A program made the position numbers and the translations under genes. Below are positions 1 to 12,107 of a stretch of DNA of 64,000 bases, in pieces. The DNA is from Microcoleus sp. FACHB-1515 (GTDB lineage Bacteria > Cyanobacteriota > Cyanobacteriia > Elainellales > Elainellaceae). The DNA lies in NCBI RefSeq assembly GCF_014696105.1, contig NZ_JACJPO010000018.1, positions 80,096-144,095 on the forward strand. Reading direction: 5' to 3'. How positions within the stretch are numbered: the first letter of the stretch is position 1; every line of letters starts with the position of its first letter. Under the pieces are notes generated by a model. The model made no database searches, was not told the origin of the DNA, and saw nothing but the letters and a program-made list of their open reading frames with translations.

Positions 1-3319
<3,319 letters not shown>

Positions 3320-3347
3320 TTGGCAGGTGCAACCGATCCGCTAAGAT
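3320..3347 (+). promoter_or_regulatory. Putative sigma70-type promoter of the cbiX transcript
   Basis: TTGGCA at 3320-3325 and TAAGAT at 3342-3347 are separated by 16 bp. The expected start point falls at about 3354, just upstream of the riboswitch P1 stem, which supports the call. Confidence 0.55.
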
Positions 3348-3358
3348 AACGAGGCAAT

Positions 3359-3476
3359 AGTGAACAGCAACAGAGCGGGAAAATCCGGTGCAAGTCCGGT
3401 GCTGTGCCGCAACTGTAAGAGGGCGTTGACTTTAAACAGCCTCAAGCCAGAATGCCGCGCTGCTGCTTCCTTCACT
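3359..3476 (+). promoter_or_regulatory. Cobalamin (adenosylcobalamin-type) riboswitch
   Basis: The segment has the conserved cobalamin-riboswitch core: GCGGGAA, then GGTGCAAGTCC, then GCTGTGCCGCAACTGTAA, and a 3' element resembling the AGCCAGGAGACC-type box (AAGCCAGAATGCCGC). The ends pair as P1, AGTGAA at 3359-3364 with TTCACT at 3471-3476, continued by CAGCA with TGCTG. It sits directly before the chelatase gene cbiX, which fits B12 feedback control. Confidence 0.9.
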
Positions 3477-3479
3477 CTA

Positions 3480-3504
3480 TTTCCTGCGCGACACAGGAAA
3501 GGAG
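3480..3504 (+). promoter_or_regulatory. Hairpin next to the cbiX ribosome binding site
   Basis: TTTCCTG at 3480-3486 pairs with CAGGAAA at 3494-3500, immediately followed by GGAG at 3501-3504, six bases before the ATG at 3511. The hairpin could hide or expose the ribosome binding site depending on the riboswitch state, which would make control translational. This mechanism is inferred. Confidence 0.5.
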
Positions 3505-3510
3505 TTTTTG

Positions 3511-4509
3511 ATGGTTTCTGCCCCGGATAAACAGTCTTTACAATTGGCTAAACTGCCGATCGATCGCCCCGTCTTGCTGATTGGACATGGCAGCCGTGAT
3601 GAAGCAGGTCGGCAAGGACTGCTTGATTTTGCCGAAGCGTATCAGGCACTCGATCGATCGCGTCCGGTCATCCCCTGCTTCCTTGAACTGACCGAACCGA
3701 CGATTCAGCAAGGAGTCGATCGCTGCGTTGAGTTGGGCTATACCGAGTTGTCTGCGCTGCCGATTTTGCTGTTTGCGGCTCGTCACAACAAGTTTGATGT
3801 AACCAATGAACTCGATCGCGCTCGGCTGCGGCATCCGCAGGTGAAGTTTCACTACGGGCGGCATTTTGGCATCACGCCGGGAATTTTGGATTTGTGGAAA
3901 GATCGGCTCTTGGAACTCGATCGCCTTTCGGAAATTTCCCGCGCTGATACGGTTTTGCTGTTTGTCGGACGGGGATCGAGCGATCCGGATGCGAATAGCG
4001 ATGTGTCGAAGATGGCACGATTAGTGTGGGAAGGCAGCGGCTATAGTACGGTTGAAACTTGCTTTATTGGAATTACGCATCCGCGCATGGAGGAAGGCTT
4101 CCGGCGGGCACGTCTCTATCAACCTCGTCGGATTATTGTGCTGCCGTACTTTTTGTTTACGGGGGCGTTGCTGAAAAAGATTTATCAGATTGCCGACGAG
4201 CAGCGATCGCACTTCCCCGACATTCAGGTGGACTGTCTGCCGGAAATGGGGTTGCATCCGCAGCTATTTCACGTGTTGCGCGATCGCGAGATTGAAACGC
4301 AGCTTGGTCAGGTGCAGATGAACTGTGAGATGTGCAAGTTCCGGCTTGCTGCTTTAGGGGATGATCACGGGCACAGTCACGCACACGGGCACAGCCACAG
4401 TCATGAGCATGGACATCATCACCATCATGGACATGATCACAGTCATGCAGCGATCGATCCCTATGCGGAACCGGAGGCTTATCACCAGCGGATTTGGCAA
4501 GTTCCGTAG
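3511..4509 (+). CDS. cbiX: Sirohydrochlorin cobalto/ferrochelatase CbiX, long form with His-rich tail
   Basis: CbiX inserts Co2+ (or Fe2+) into sirohydrochlorin in the cytoplasm, for cobalamin or siroheme synthesis. The 332-residue protein has the two-lobe chelatase fold: GHGSRD with candidate catalytic His26 in the first half and [11 protein letters not shown] in the second. An MNCEMC motif (Cys272, Cys275) matches the MxCxxC [4Fe-4S] site known in long CbiX, and a His-rich metal-binding segment covers about residues 286-312. The ATG at 3511 is preferred over a TTG one codon upstream because GGAG lies six bases before it. The upstream cobalamin riboswitch points to cobalt chelation as the main role. 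Confidence 0.93.
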   Translation: MVSAPDKQSLQLAKLPIDRPVLLIGHGSRDEAGRQGLLDFAEAYQALDRSRPVIPCFLELTEPTIQQGVDRCVELGYTELSALPILLFAARHNKFDVTNELDRARLRHPQVKFHYGRHFGITPGILDLWKDRLLELDRLSEISRADTVLLFVGRGSSDPDANSDVSKMARLVWEGSGYSTVETCFIGITHPRMEEGFRRARLYQPRRIIVLPYFLFTGALLKKIYQIADEQRSHFPDIQVDCLPEMGLHPQLFHVLRDREIETQLGQVQMNCEMCKFRLAALGDDHGHSHAHGHSHSHEHGHHHHHGHDHSHAAIDPYAEPEAYHQRIWQVP

Positions 4510-4540
4510 GGTTGGATTGCCTTTGATTTTCCGAGCCAGT

Positions 4541-4567
4541 GGAGGCTAGGGGGTTCCCCCCTCCTCC
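4541..4567. repeat. Nested GC-rich palindrome in a convergent intergenic gap
   Basis: GGGGG-TT-CCCCC at 4549-4560 is nested in GGAGG (4541-4545) and CCTCC (4563-4567). It lies between the converging ends of cbiX and cdsA and may act as a terminator or be a dispersed-repeat remnant. Confidence 0.35.
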
Positions 4568-4705
4568 ACACCTCCAACCCCGATCTAGGGGCTGCCCTCT
4601 GGACTCCCAAAGGTCATATCTGTGGGTGTCAATGTGCGCCACATTGGCTTACCCGCCGCGTCCCTCATTTCCGAACCGTTGCCTTTTTGCCCTCTGCCTC
4701 TCGCT

Positions 4706-5575
4706 TTAGTTGGGTAGGAGGGGGAGCAGGAGGGTGACGAAGTAGTAAACGAGTGGGGCGGTGAAGACGTAGCTGTCGGCGCGATCGAGAATGCCGCCGT
4801 GACCGGGGATTAGTTGGCCGGAGTCTTTGACGCCTGCATCGCGTTTCATCATTGATTCGGTTAGGTCTCCGAGGAGGCTGGCAATCCCGATGATTAGGCC
4901 GAGGGCGAGTCCCGTTAGCGGCCAGCCTGACCAGTCGAGCAGCCAAGAGCCTGCGATCGCGACTGCCACGCTTGCTGCCACGCCAAAGACTGCGCCTTCA
5001 ACGGTTTTCTTGGGACTGATGCTCGATAGCTTAGTGCGTCCAAAGAATTTGCCGAAGACGTAAGCACCGATGTCGGCTGCCCAAATGCAGAAGAAGGCAA
5101 GTAGCGTCGTCGTCAGGCCGATCGGTAGAGCGTCGAGGTTCAGCGAAGTCGGCCAGAAGCCATCGAGCGGTAGATTGCTGACGGCTGCTTGACCGAGCGA
5201 TCGCAACCGCACCCAGTAGCTCGGCAGATAGCCGCAGTAGAACAGGCCGAGAATTGAAGCGGAAATGTCGGCGATCGAGGCAAGATTTGGCTGAAACAAG
5301 AGGTAGAAGCAGATGCAGGTTCCGGCAACGGGGAGAACGGCATCGGCAAGGGTGGTGGGAGCGATCGTTGAGATGACAAGTAGCGCTTGACTGACGACGA
5401 TCGTGGTTTTGGCAGCGGGCGCGATGCCTTTAGCCTGCGTTAATTGAAAATATTCAAGCTGACCGAGGTAGATAATCACGCCAAACCCCAGCGTGAAGTA
5501 CCAACCGCCCAGCAGCGTCATTCCTAAAGCAAAAATAATGGCAACGATCGCGCTCAAGACACGAGGTAGCGGCAT
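4706..5575 (-). CDS. cdsA: Phosphatidate cytidylyltransferase CdsA
   Basis: CdsA makes CDP-diacylglycerol from phosphatidate and CTP in the membrane, the entry to phosphatidylglycerol synthesis. The 289-residue protein is highly hydrophobic with about seven or eight membrane segments. Near its C-terminus it has the family signature: a GDLTESMMKR segment, then KDSGQLIPGHGGILDRADS, including the metal-binding acidic residues. Length is typical. The gene is convergent with cbiX and divergent from the glutaminase gene. Confidence 0.94.
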   Translation of the reverse strand: MPLPRVLSAIVAIIFALGMTLLGGWYFTLGFGVIIYLGQLEYFQLTQAKGIAPAAKTTIVVSQALLVISTIAPTTLADAVLPVAGTCICFYLLFQPNLASIADISASILGLFYCGYLPSYWVRLRSLGQAAVSNLPLDGFWPTSLNLDALPIGLTTTLLAFFCIWAADIGAYVFGKFFGRTKLSSISPKKTVEGAVFGVAASVAVAIAGSWLLDWSGWPLTGLALGLIIGIASLLGDLTESMMKRDAGVKDSGQLIPGHGGILDRADSYVFTAPLVYYFVTLLLPLLPN

Positions 5576-5857
5576 GGCAAATTCCTATCGCAGTCAGTTG
5601 ATATGAATTCAGGCAGTGAGTGGCGATCGAATTTCTTAAGTTGAAGTTAAGTTTAACTTTGCCACACCCTAAGACGCATTTAACAAAAAACAAATCTATC
5701 GTTTACCACTTGACAAGATGGAGGGCAAGCTTTTTTAGATTCTATCGAGGAAAAATGGGGCGGCGATTTCGCTCGATCGCCGCCCTGTCAATCTGCTGGA
5801 GTCAAGTATGGCGGTTTGCTGCTTGATTTTTGCGCCTTGAACGAACCTTGATTAACA

Positions 5858-6796
5858 ATGATGCAAGATGCCTTTGGCGCAACGATCTTGAATTTATTTG
5901 CTGAATTGAATTTGGCCGATCTCGAACAGTGGATACAGCAGGCGCGATCGCAAGCCGCAAGCGGGCGCGTGGCCGATCGAATTCCGCTGCTTGCCAAAGC
6001 ACAGCCGGATGAATTTGCCTTGTGCATTGACGGCGAAGTGCGACAGGTTTGGGGATCGATCGATCGCCGCTTTGTACTGATGAGCGCGATCAAGCCGTTT
6101 GTGCTGCTGCAACTGCTGCAACAGGTCGGCGCAAAAACCGTGTTTGGCTGGGTGGGAACAGAAGCTTCAGATGCGCCGTTTAACTCGCTGGTGCAACTGA
6201 CGCTCGATCGCGGACAGCCGCGCAACCCAATGATTAACAGCGGTGCGATCGTGCTGGCCGACAAGCTTCCTGGCAAAACGGCGGGCGATCGCTGCGAAAA
6301 TCTGCGCCTGTGGCTCAACCACTACGCTGGCTGCAAGCTCACGTTTGATGCGGCAATGCTGGCCTCAGTGCAGTCGGCAGGGCGAGTTCCCAATCAGGCG
6401 ATCGTGCAGGCACTCACGACCGCCAATCGCCTCGATCGGCCACAGCTTGCCCTAGAAACTTATGAGCAGATTTGCTGCCTGTCTGCCAACGTGCAGGATT
6501 TAGCCCGATTGGGCTTGCTGCTGGCGCTTCCGCAGCCGCAAATTCAAGCTGCGAATCGCGCTGCTGTGAACGCTTTGATGCTCACCTGCGGCCTGTATGA
6601 AGCTTCTGGCGCTTATGCCGTCCGCATCGGTCTACCGATCAAATCGGGGATCAGCGGGGCGCTGCTGGCGACGATTCCAGGAAGAGGAGCGATCGCCTGC
6701 TACAGCCCTGCTCTTGACTCGGTTGGCAATCCGGTCGTTGGGCTAGCGCTAATCGAGACGATCGCCCGCGAACTCAACCTCAGCATCTTCGCCTGA
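5858..6796 (+). CDS. glsA: Glutaminase A
   Basis: Hydrolyses glutamine to glutamate and ammonia in the cytoplasm. The 312-residue protein matches the serine-dependent beta-lactamase-like glutaminase family: catalytic Ser76-x-x-Lys79 in MSAIKPF, then NPMINSGAI, and a C-terminal KSGISGALLA segment. Length is typical (about 300-310). The 3' end overlaps the converging S9 peptidase gene by 48 bp (6749-6796), so the two coding regions share sequence on opposite strands. Confidence 0.92.
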   Translation: MMQDAFGATILNLFAELNLADLEQWIQQARSQAASGRVADRIPLLAKAQPDEFALCIDGEVRQVWGSIDRRFVLMSAIKPFVLLQLLQQVGAKTVFGWVGTEASDAPFNSLVQLTLDRGQPRNPMINSGAIVLADKLPGKTAGDRCENLRLWLNHYAGCKLTFDAAMLASVQSAGRVPNQAIVQALTTANRLDRPQLALETYEQICCLSANVQDLARLGLLLALPQPQIQAANRAAVNALMLTCGLYEASGAYAVRIGLPIKSGISGALLATIPGRGAIACYSPALDSVGNPVVGLALIETIARELNLSIFA

Positions 6797-9139
6797 AGGC
6801 GGTGCGCCCTTGAGATAGCGATCGCACCACTGCACCATTTCCCACAGCACATGCCCGACCGCTTGACGCGATCGATAGCCGTGATCTTCCAGCGGCAAAA
6901 CGACCCAGCGAACCGTTGCGCCCAAGCCTTTAAGCGCTTCGTAGAGTCGTTCGGTTTGCATCGGGTAAGTGCCTGCGTTGCTGTCGTTGCCGCCATGAAT
7001 CAGCAGCAGGGGCGCTTTAATTTTGGCAGCGTGGGTGAAGGGTGACATTTCAATGTAGGTGTCGATCGCGTCCCAAAAGGTGCGCTGTTCGCCTTGAAAG
7101 CCGAAGGGCGTGAGGGTGCGATTGTATGCGCCGCTGCGAGCAATCCCCAGTTTGAAGAAGTCGGTATGAGCAAGCAGATTTGCAGTGGTGAAGCCGCCGT
7201 AGGAATGTCCGCCAATGCCCAATCGATCGCGATCGCTCACGCCCCGCTCAACCAGGTAATCGATCGCCGCTTTCGTTCCAGCAATTAGCTGCTCGACGTA
7301 GGTATCGTTCGGTTCTGCCTCGCCTTCACCGACGATCGGCAAGCTGGGATCATCCAAAACGGCGTAACCCTGCGTCAGCAAAAACAGAACCGAAGTGTAA
7401 TGTGGGCGGCTGAAGGTGTTGGTTGCGGTGGTGATTTGTCCGGCCAGTTCGCGGTCTTTGAATTCGGCAGGATACACCCAGAAGATCGTTGGCAGTGCGC
7501 CGTCTCGATCGCGGTCATATCCCGCTGGCAGATAGAGATTCGCGGTTAGCTGAACGCCGTCCGATCGCTGATAACGCACTAGTTCTTTTTGCACTCCGGC
7601 AAATTCTGGAGCGGGATCGCGGTAGTCCGTAAGCTGCCGAATCGTGCCGTTCTGATGCAGAAAGTAGTTCGGTGGTTCCGTCTGGGATTGGCGGCGCGTC
7701 AGCAAAGCGCCATCGTCTAAAATATCAACCACATTTTCAAAATACGGATCTTCGCACTGCCACAGGCGCGTACTTTCTCCGGTTTCGCAGTCGAAGCGAT
7801 CGAGAAACGGATACACGCCTTTTGGTGATGCCCCTCTGCCGCTAAAGTAAATCCCTTCCCCGTCCGGCGTGATGTGCAGCACATCGCGGCCAAATTTTCC
7901 CGGTGTCGCCAGCGGCATTCCCGGATCGCGATAGCGGTCTTCGGAACTGCGATCGACCAGCAGCAGGGCGCGATCGGGCTGAGCAGGATTGAGTCGCCAC
8001 AGTCGCAAACGGCGCGTATCGAAAGAACTTTCCCACGCCAAAGCGAGATCGTCGCGTCCCCACGACACCTTACGGAATCGGTCTTCAGATTTCCACAAGA
8101 GGCGCGGTTCTTCAACAAATGGCGCATCGAGTTCAAGTAGTGCATCTCGATAGGGCACATCGCGATCGGGATCGCCTTCGTCGAGCGCTTCAATCCAGTA
8201 GAGCGTGGCGGGGCGATCGTTTCGCCAATGGCTGCGTCTGCATCCCGGTCGCACCGAGTCGAATTTAGTGGAAAGACTGTCGGCTAACGGCAAATTATCA
8301 ACTTCATAAACAGGTGTTCCTGCTGCATCCAAAACTTGAATTTTCTTAGGAAAGAATCCGGCAGGAAGCTGATAGGAATAAGGCCGATGCAGCGTTTTCA
8401 ACAGAATATAATTGCCGTCAGGAGAAGGCCGCGCTTCGTCAATGATGCAGGATTCGACTAAACGCGATCGCGACCCGTCTAGCTTGATGGCCTCCAGCGT
8501 CGAAGTCACATAGTAGTCAAACAGAGTTTCATCGTCCGGCGATTGAAGCAGATTGGTGTAGGTGCGATTTGGCGTTTTGCGTCCAAGATTTTCCTGCACG
8601 ATCGGGCCAGCAGGAACGATCGATCGATCCGGCAGTTCGCCCCGTTCATCCCACACACATTTGCAAATCAAAGTGTCCGAATTCAGCCAGCGATACGGTG
8701 TTCCATACGTGGCATTGAGAATCGGAGCAGTGAGCGATCGCGCCTTGCCCTCCTCCAAATTCAGCACCCACAATTCAAGGCCATTCGGCTGCATCAAGGT
8801 GAAAGCGAGGTGGCGATCGTCTGGCGACCACTTGAAATAGCTCAATCGAGGATCGTCCGGCAAATCGACGGGCTGCGGCTGAAATTCGTCAAATTTGCCC
8901 AGCTTCATGCTGCGATAAGTGCCGTGACGAGCGGGCGTATTCGTGTTGGGATTAATGCGAAATCCGGCGATCGCCACTTCTGGCTCGGCAAGTTCCGCGA
9001 TCGACAGCATGGCGGGCTGTTCTAGCTCAACGACCCACTGGCGATCGGGCGAAAGCATCAGAGCGGGCGGCGGCGCAGCATCGAGAATTTTGGCGATCGG
9101 GTCGGGCGGCGTTTGCCAGCTCAGCGCAAAATCAGTCAT
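6749..9139 (-). CDS. S9-family (prolyl oligopeptidase-type) serine peptidase
   Basis: A cytoplasmic-type peptidase with an N-terminal beta-propeller (about residues 1-500) and a C-terminal alpha/beta-hydrolase domain. The triad is visible: Ser646 in GHSYGG, Asp719 in GGNDSN, His753 in EDHGYRS. The arrangement resembles the chloroplast glutamyl endopeptidase branch of S9, but cleavage specificity cannot be read from the sequence. The ATG at 9139 (796 residues) is preferred over a TTG at 9175; no strong ribosome binding site marks either. No signal peptide is seen. The 3' end overlaps glsA by 48 bp. Confidence 0.88.
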   Translation of the reverse strand: MTDFALSWQTPPDPIAKILDAAPPPALMLSPDRQWVVELEQPAMLSIAELAEPEVAIAGFRINPNTNTPARHGTYRSMKLGKFDEFQPQPVDLPDDPRLSYFKWSPDDRHLAFTLMQPNGLELWVLNLEEGKARSLTAPILNATYGTPYRWLNSDTLICKCVWDERGELPDRSIVPAGPIVQENLGRKTPNRTYTNLLQSPDDETLFDYYVTSTLEAIKLDGSRSRLVESCIIDEARPSPDGNYILLKTLHRPYSYQLPAGFFPKKIQVLDAAGTPVYEVDNLPLADSLSTKFDSVRPGCRRSHWRNDRPATLYWIEALDEGDPDRDVPYRDALLELDAPFVEEPRLLWKSEDRFRKVSWGRDDLALAWESSFDTRRLRLWRLNPAQPDRALLLVDRSSEDRYRDPGMPLATPGKFGRDVLHITPDGEGIYFSGRGASPKGVYPFLDRFDCETGESTRLWQCEDPYFENVVDILDDGALLTRRQSQTEPPNYFLHQNGTIRQLTDYRDPAPEFAGVQKELVRYQRSDGVQLTANLYLPAGYDRDRDGALPTIFWVYPAEFKDRELAGQITTATNTFSRPHYTSVLFLLTQGYAVLDDPSLPIVGEGEAEPNDTYVEQLIAGTKAAIDYLVERGVSDRDRLGIGGHSYGGFTTANLLAHTDFFKLGIARSGAYNRTLTPFGFQGEQRTFWDAIDTYIEMSPFTHAAKIKAPLLLIHGGNDSNAGTYPMQTERLYEALKGLGATVRWVVLPLEDHGYRSRQAVGHVLWEMVQWCDRYLKGAPPSGEDAEVEFAGDRLD

Positions 9140-9356
9140 GTCGATCGACGGATGGTGAAGCTTGCATGATAGCAAGTTCGAGTTGACGATGGTGCGAGTT
9201 CGGCGCGAGCCGATCAGCCCAATTGGAACATTTTGCTAAATAACTATTAAATTTCAATGATTAGCGGGCGAGATCTGACAAGATTCGTAGAATTCGATCG
9301 ATCGCCAGCTTGTTCAACTCCAGACAGCCATTCAATTTCAAACAGGACGAACGTTA

Positions 9357-9701
9357 ATGATTGTTAGCTTTATTATTCTTGCTCTTGTCACAGCAGTGAG
9401 TCTGCTGATTCTCTCCTATATTCCTTTCTTGGGAATTGAAATTGACAGTCCCGTGAAAGCGCTGATTTCCGGCGTTGTATTCGGATTGCTCAATGCGTTT
9501 GTGCGTCCAGTAATTGCCTTTTTCTCGATTCCGCTCACCTTCATCACCTTCGGCTTGTTTACCTGGGTGATTAATATCATCATCTTTGGTTTAGCCGCTT
9601 GGCTGGTGCAGGGTTTCCGCTTGCGAAATGGAATCGTGAGCGCAATTTTGGGCGCGATCGCACTCGCCCTCGTTAACAGCTTGCTTCTGCAAATCGTCTA
9701 A
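9357..9701 (+). CDS. Small membrane protein of the phage-holin superfamily IV / YvlD type
   Basis: The 114-residue protein has four hydrophobic membrane segments with a characteristic central VKALISGVVFGLLNAFVRP motif followed by PLTFITFGLFTWVIN. This matches small bacterial proteins annotated as phage holin family. They are common in chromosomes without prophage, and their cellular role is unclear. It stands alone, ending against the flv2 operon with a hairpin between them. Confidence 0.8.
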   Translation: MIVSFIILALVTAVSLLILSYIPFLGIEIDSPVKALISGVVFGLLNAFVRPVIAFFSIPLTFITFGLFTWVINIIIFGLAAWLVQGFRLRNGIVSAILGAIALALVNSLLLQIV

Positions 9702-9720
9702 TTGTCTCGGTCTAATCGTT

Positions 9721-9758
9721 TCGGTGGTTCAGCCGCTTTATGAGTGCTGAACCACCGA
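9721..9758. terminator. Bidirectional terminator-like hairpin
   Basis: TCGGTGGTTCAGC (9721-9733) pairs perfectly over 13 bp with GCTGAACCACCGA (9746-9758), loop 12 nt, in the gap between converging genes. There is no T-run, so factor-independent termination is not certain. Confidence 0.6.
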
Positions 9759-9763
9759 TCGTC

Positions 9764-11488
9764 CTACAGGCCATGCATTCCCGACTTGCGATGCTCGATC
9801 GCTGAAATGCCTGTCGGCTCCAGCACTTCACCATTGTCTACCGTTGCATAGATCAGCCAGCGATCGCCGCAGGCCATGCGATTTTGCACCGTGCATTCTA
9901 GATAAGCCAAGGCATCACTGAGAATCAAACAGCCGTTGCTGGCCGTTTGCGTGTCCAGTGCGGCGAACGGATTGGCGTTCGGCTGGCTGCGGCTGGAGAA
10001 ATGGCGGCGTAGCTGCCGACCTTCTTTGAGAATGTTGAGGACGAAGCGATCGCCTGGAGATGTAAGGCGATCGGCGTTTTGATCTGGCGCAACCGCAATC
10101 ATCAGTCCGGGCGGGTTAAACGAGGCTTGCGACACCCAAGAGGTGAGAATGCCGCTGTGATTCTCGCCCGATCGCGTCGTCACCACGCAAAGCGAACCGA
10201 CGATCCGCCCGACTGCTTGCGCCGTGCGATCGCTGCTGGTTTGAATTACGGCCTGACGCGGCGATCGCAATTTCTTCGTCTTCTTGAGAACCTGAGCAAA
10301 CTCTGCACCTGCCGCTTCACACGCTTCTAGCGTTGCTGCATCCGGACTGAAGCGGACGCGAATCGGCGCAAAGCCAAAGCGGTAGTTGGCATCTTGCAGC
10401 TTGGTTTCGATCAGATCGATCGCCTCACCGCTCCAGCCATAAGAGCCGAACACGCCTGCCAGCTTGGTTTTCGCCGCTGCTGATAGAACCAGTCCCAAAG
10501 CCGTCTGAATCTGCGTCGGCGCGTGACCGCCTAGCGTGGGCGATCCAATGATGAAGCCGTCGCAAGCCTGAATCGATCGCGTAATCTCGGCAGGTTCCGC
10601 CTGTTCGCAGTTGATCGACTCGACCGCCACGCCCGCCTGAATCAAGCCTTGCGCGATCGCCTGCGCCAACGCCGCCGTATTTCCATAAGCCGACGCATAC
10701 AGCAGGGCAACCCGCAACTCCTGCGATTTTTGCTGTTGACACCACTGGCGATAGTCGTAGCTAAGGCGGCTGAGGCTGTAGCGGACGATCGCGCCGTGTC
10801 CGGGTGCGTATGCCTTGGCGGGAAACGAAGTCAGCTTATCGATCGCAGCTTCGACCTGTTTGGCTTGGGCAGCGTGGAGGCAGTCAAAATAATAGCGGCG
10901 ATCGCCATCAAGCTGCTTCCAATTTTCATCAAACACTTCGTCTGCACAAAGATGAACGCCAAACAATTTGTCGGTGAACAGCAGGCGCGTTTGTGGATCG
11001 TAAGTGCACAGTTCATCTGCCCAGCGCGGCATCGGAACCGGAATAAACTGCAACAAATGCCCTTGTCCCAGATCGATCGTTTCGTCCGATCGAACTGCTT
11101 GCACTTTCCAATCAAAACTCGTTGCCTTGAGCGCATTCGCCGCAGGTTTCGAACAAACGATCGTTGCCTGCGGAGCTTTTTTCATCAGCACAGAAAGCGT
11201 AGCGATTCGATTAGAATTGACGTGCCCCAAGATGATGTAGTCCAATCGATCGAGGTCGATTTGCTGACTCAATTCCTGCACAAAAATCTCAGTGAACGAT
11301 TCTCCTGGGGGATCAATTAAAGCAGTGCGATCGCCTCGAATGAGATAAGAATTTGCAGTTGTGCCGCGCTGACGAGCATATTCAATTTCAAACTTGAGGC
11401 GATCCCAGGTGCGCGATCGCAAAATCGAGGTGCGCGATGCAATTTGAGCAACTTGAACATCGCGGGAACGAGTAGCAGTTTGCAGCAT
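9764..11488 (-). CDS. flv2: Flavodiiron protein Flv2 (ligand-poor subunit)
   Basis: This is the last gene of the flv4-2 operon. In Synechocystis, Flv2/Flv4 form a heterodimer that relieves photosystem II excitation pressure under low CO2 and high light. The 574-residue protein has a metallo-lactamase-like domain (about 30-250), a flavodoxin domain (about 260-400) and a C-terminal flavin-reductase domain (about 425-574). The first diiron motif is degraded: it reads H89-V-N-S-N-R where active proteins have HxExDH, as is usual for Flv1/Flv2-type subunits. An AAGGAAC ribosome binding site precedes the ATG, and the start lies 12 bp after the preceding gene. Confidence 0.92.
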   Translation of the reverse strand: MLQTATRSRDVQVAQIASRTSILRSRTWDRLKFEIEYARQRGTTANSYLIRGDRTALIDPPGESFTEIFVQELSQQIDLDRLDYIILGHVNSNRIATLSVLMKKAPQATIVCSKPAANALKATSFDWKVQAVRSDETIDLGQGHLLQFIPVPMPRWADELCTYDPQTRLLFTDKLFGVHLCADEVFDENWKQLDGDRRYYFDCLHAAQAKQVEAAIDKLTSFPAKAYAPGHGAIVRYSLSRLSYDYRQWCQQQKSQELRVALLYASAYGNTAALAQAIAQGLIQAGVAVESINCEQAEPAEITRSIQACDGFIIGSPTLGGHAPTQIQTALGLVLSAAAKTKLAGVFGSYGWSGEAIDLIETKLQDANYRFGFAPIRVRFSPDAATLEACEAAGAEFAQVLKKTKKLRSPRQAVIQTSSDRTAQAVGRIVGSLCVVTTRSGENHSGILTSWVSQASFNPPGLMIAVAPDQNADRLTSPGDRFVLNILKEGRQLRRHFSSRSQPNANPFAALDTQTASNGCLILSDALAYLECTVQNRMACGDRWLIYATVDNGEVLEPTGISAIEHRKSGMHGL

Positions 11489-11500
11489 GATTAAGTTCCT

Positions 11501-12043
11501 TTATTCAGTGCGATCGAAAATCGTAGCGATCACAGAGGGGCTGTGTAATTCATCCGTTTCGGTGCGACGGCGATGCCGCTCTGATACTTGCTGTTCCGGA
11601 TCAATGCCGTCAAATGTCGGCGGCATCCAAACACGCACGACGAGTAAAACAGCTAGAACAAGTAGAAACGAACAGGTGGCTAAAACTTGCGTCCAAGGCG
11701 TTTCCAAAATGCCGCGCACAATGATTTCTCGCAGCACAGAAACGATCGAAACTTCAACAGCAACACCGATCGAAACGCGATGTTCCTGCAAATAAATGAT
11801 CAGCAGTCGAAACAGTTCAACTAAGATCAACAGAAACAAAATATCCGACGTGACATTTTGGAAATCCAGCGGTGGCAAGAGTGACAGCACCATCTCGCGC
11901 AACTGCATCACCATGAAGCTGAACAGCCCGATGCAAAGCGAAATCACAATCAGATCTTGAATCGCTTCGAGAACACGAATAACGCTGACGCTGTAGAGCG
12001 AATCTAACCAGTGACCTGTTGAATTTCTGAGTGGTTTTTGCAT
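11501..12043 (-). CDS. PsiE-like membrane protein of the flv4-2 operon (Sll0218-type)
   Basis: This is the middle gene between flv4 and flv2, the same position as sll0218 in Synechocystis, whose product is reported to help photosystem II assembly or stability. The protein has about four hydrophobic segments (for example VLEAIQDLIVISLCIGLF and VLATCSFLLVLAVLLVV) and resembles the phosphate-starvation-inducible PsiE family. I choose ATG 12043 (180 residues) because GAGG lies seven bases upstream; an in-frame TTG at 12124 would overlap flv4 by 17 bp. The C-terminal tail after the last segment is charged and probably cytoplasmic. Confidence 0.87.
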   Translation of the reverse strand: MQKPLRNSTGHWLDSLYSVSVIRVLEAIQDLIVISLCIGLFSFMVMQLREMVLSLLPPLDFQNVTSDILFLLILVELFRLLIIYLQEHRVSIGVAVEVSIVSVLREIIVRGILETPWTQVLATCSFLLVLAVLLVVRVWMPPTFDGIDPEQQVSERHRRRTETDELHSPSVIATIFDRTE

Positions 12044-12107
12044 TGGAATAGCCTCGATCGAAGGTAGATTTTGGAACCGTAACCGTTCGTTGAATTCTTT
12101 AGTTGGT

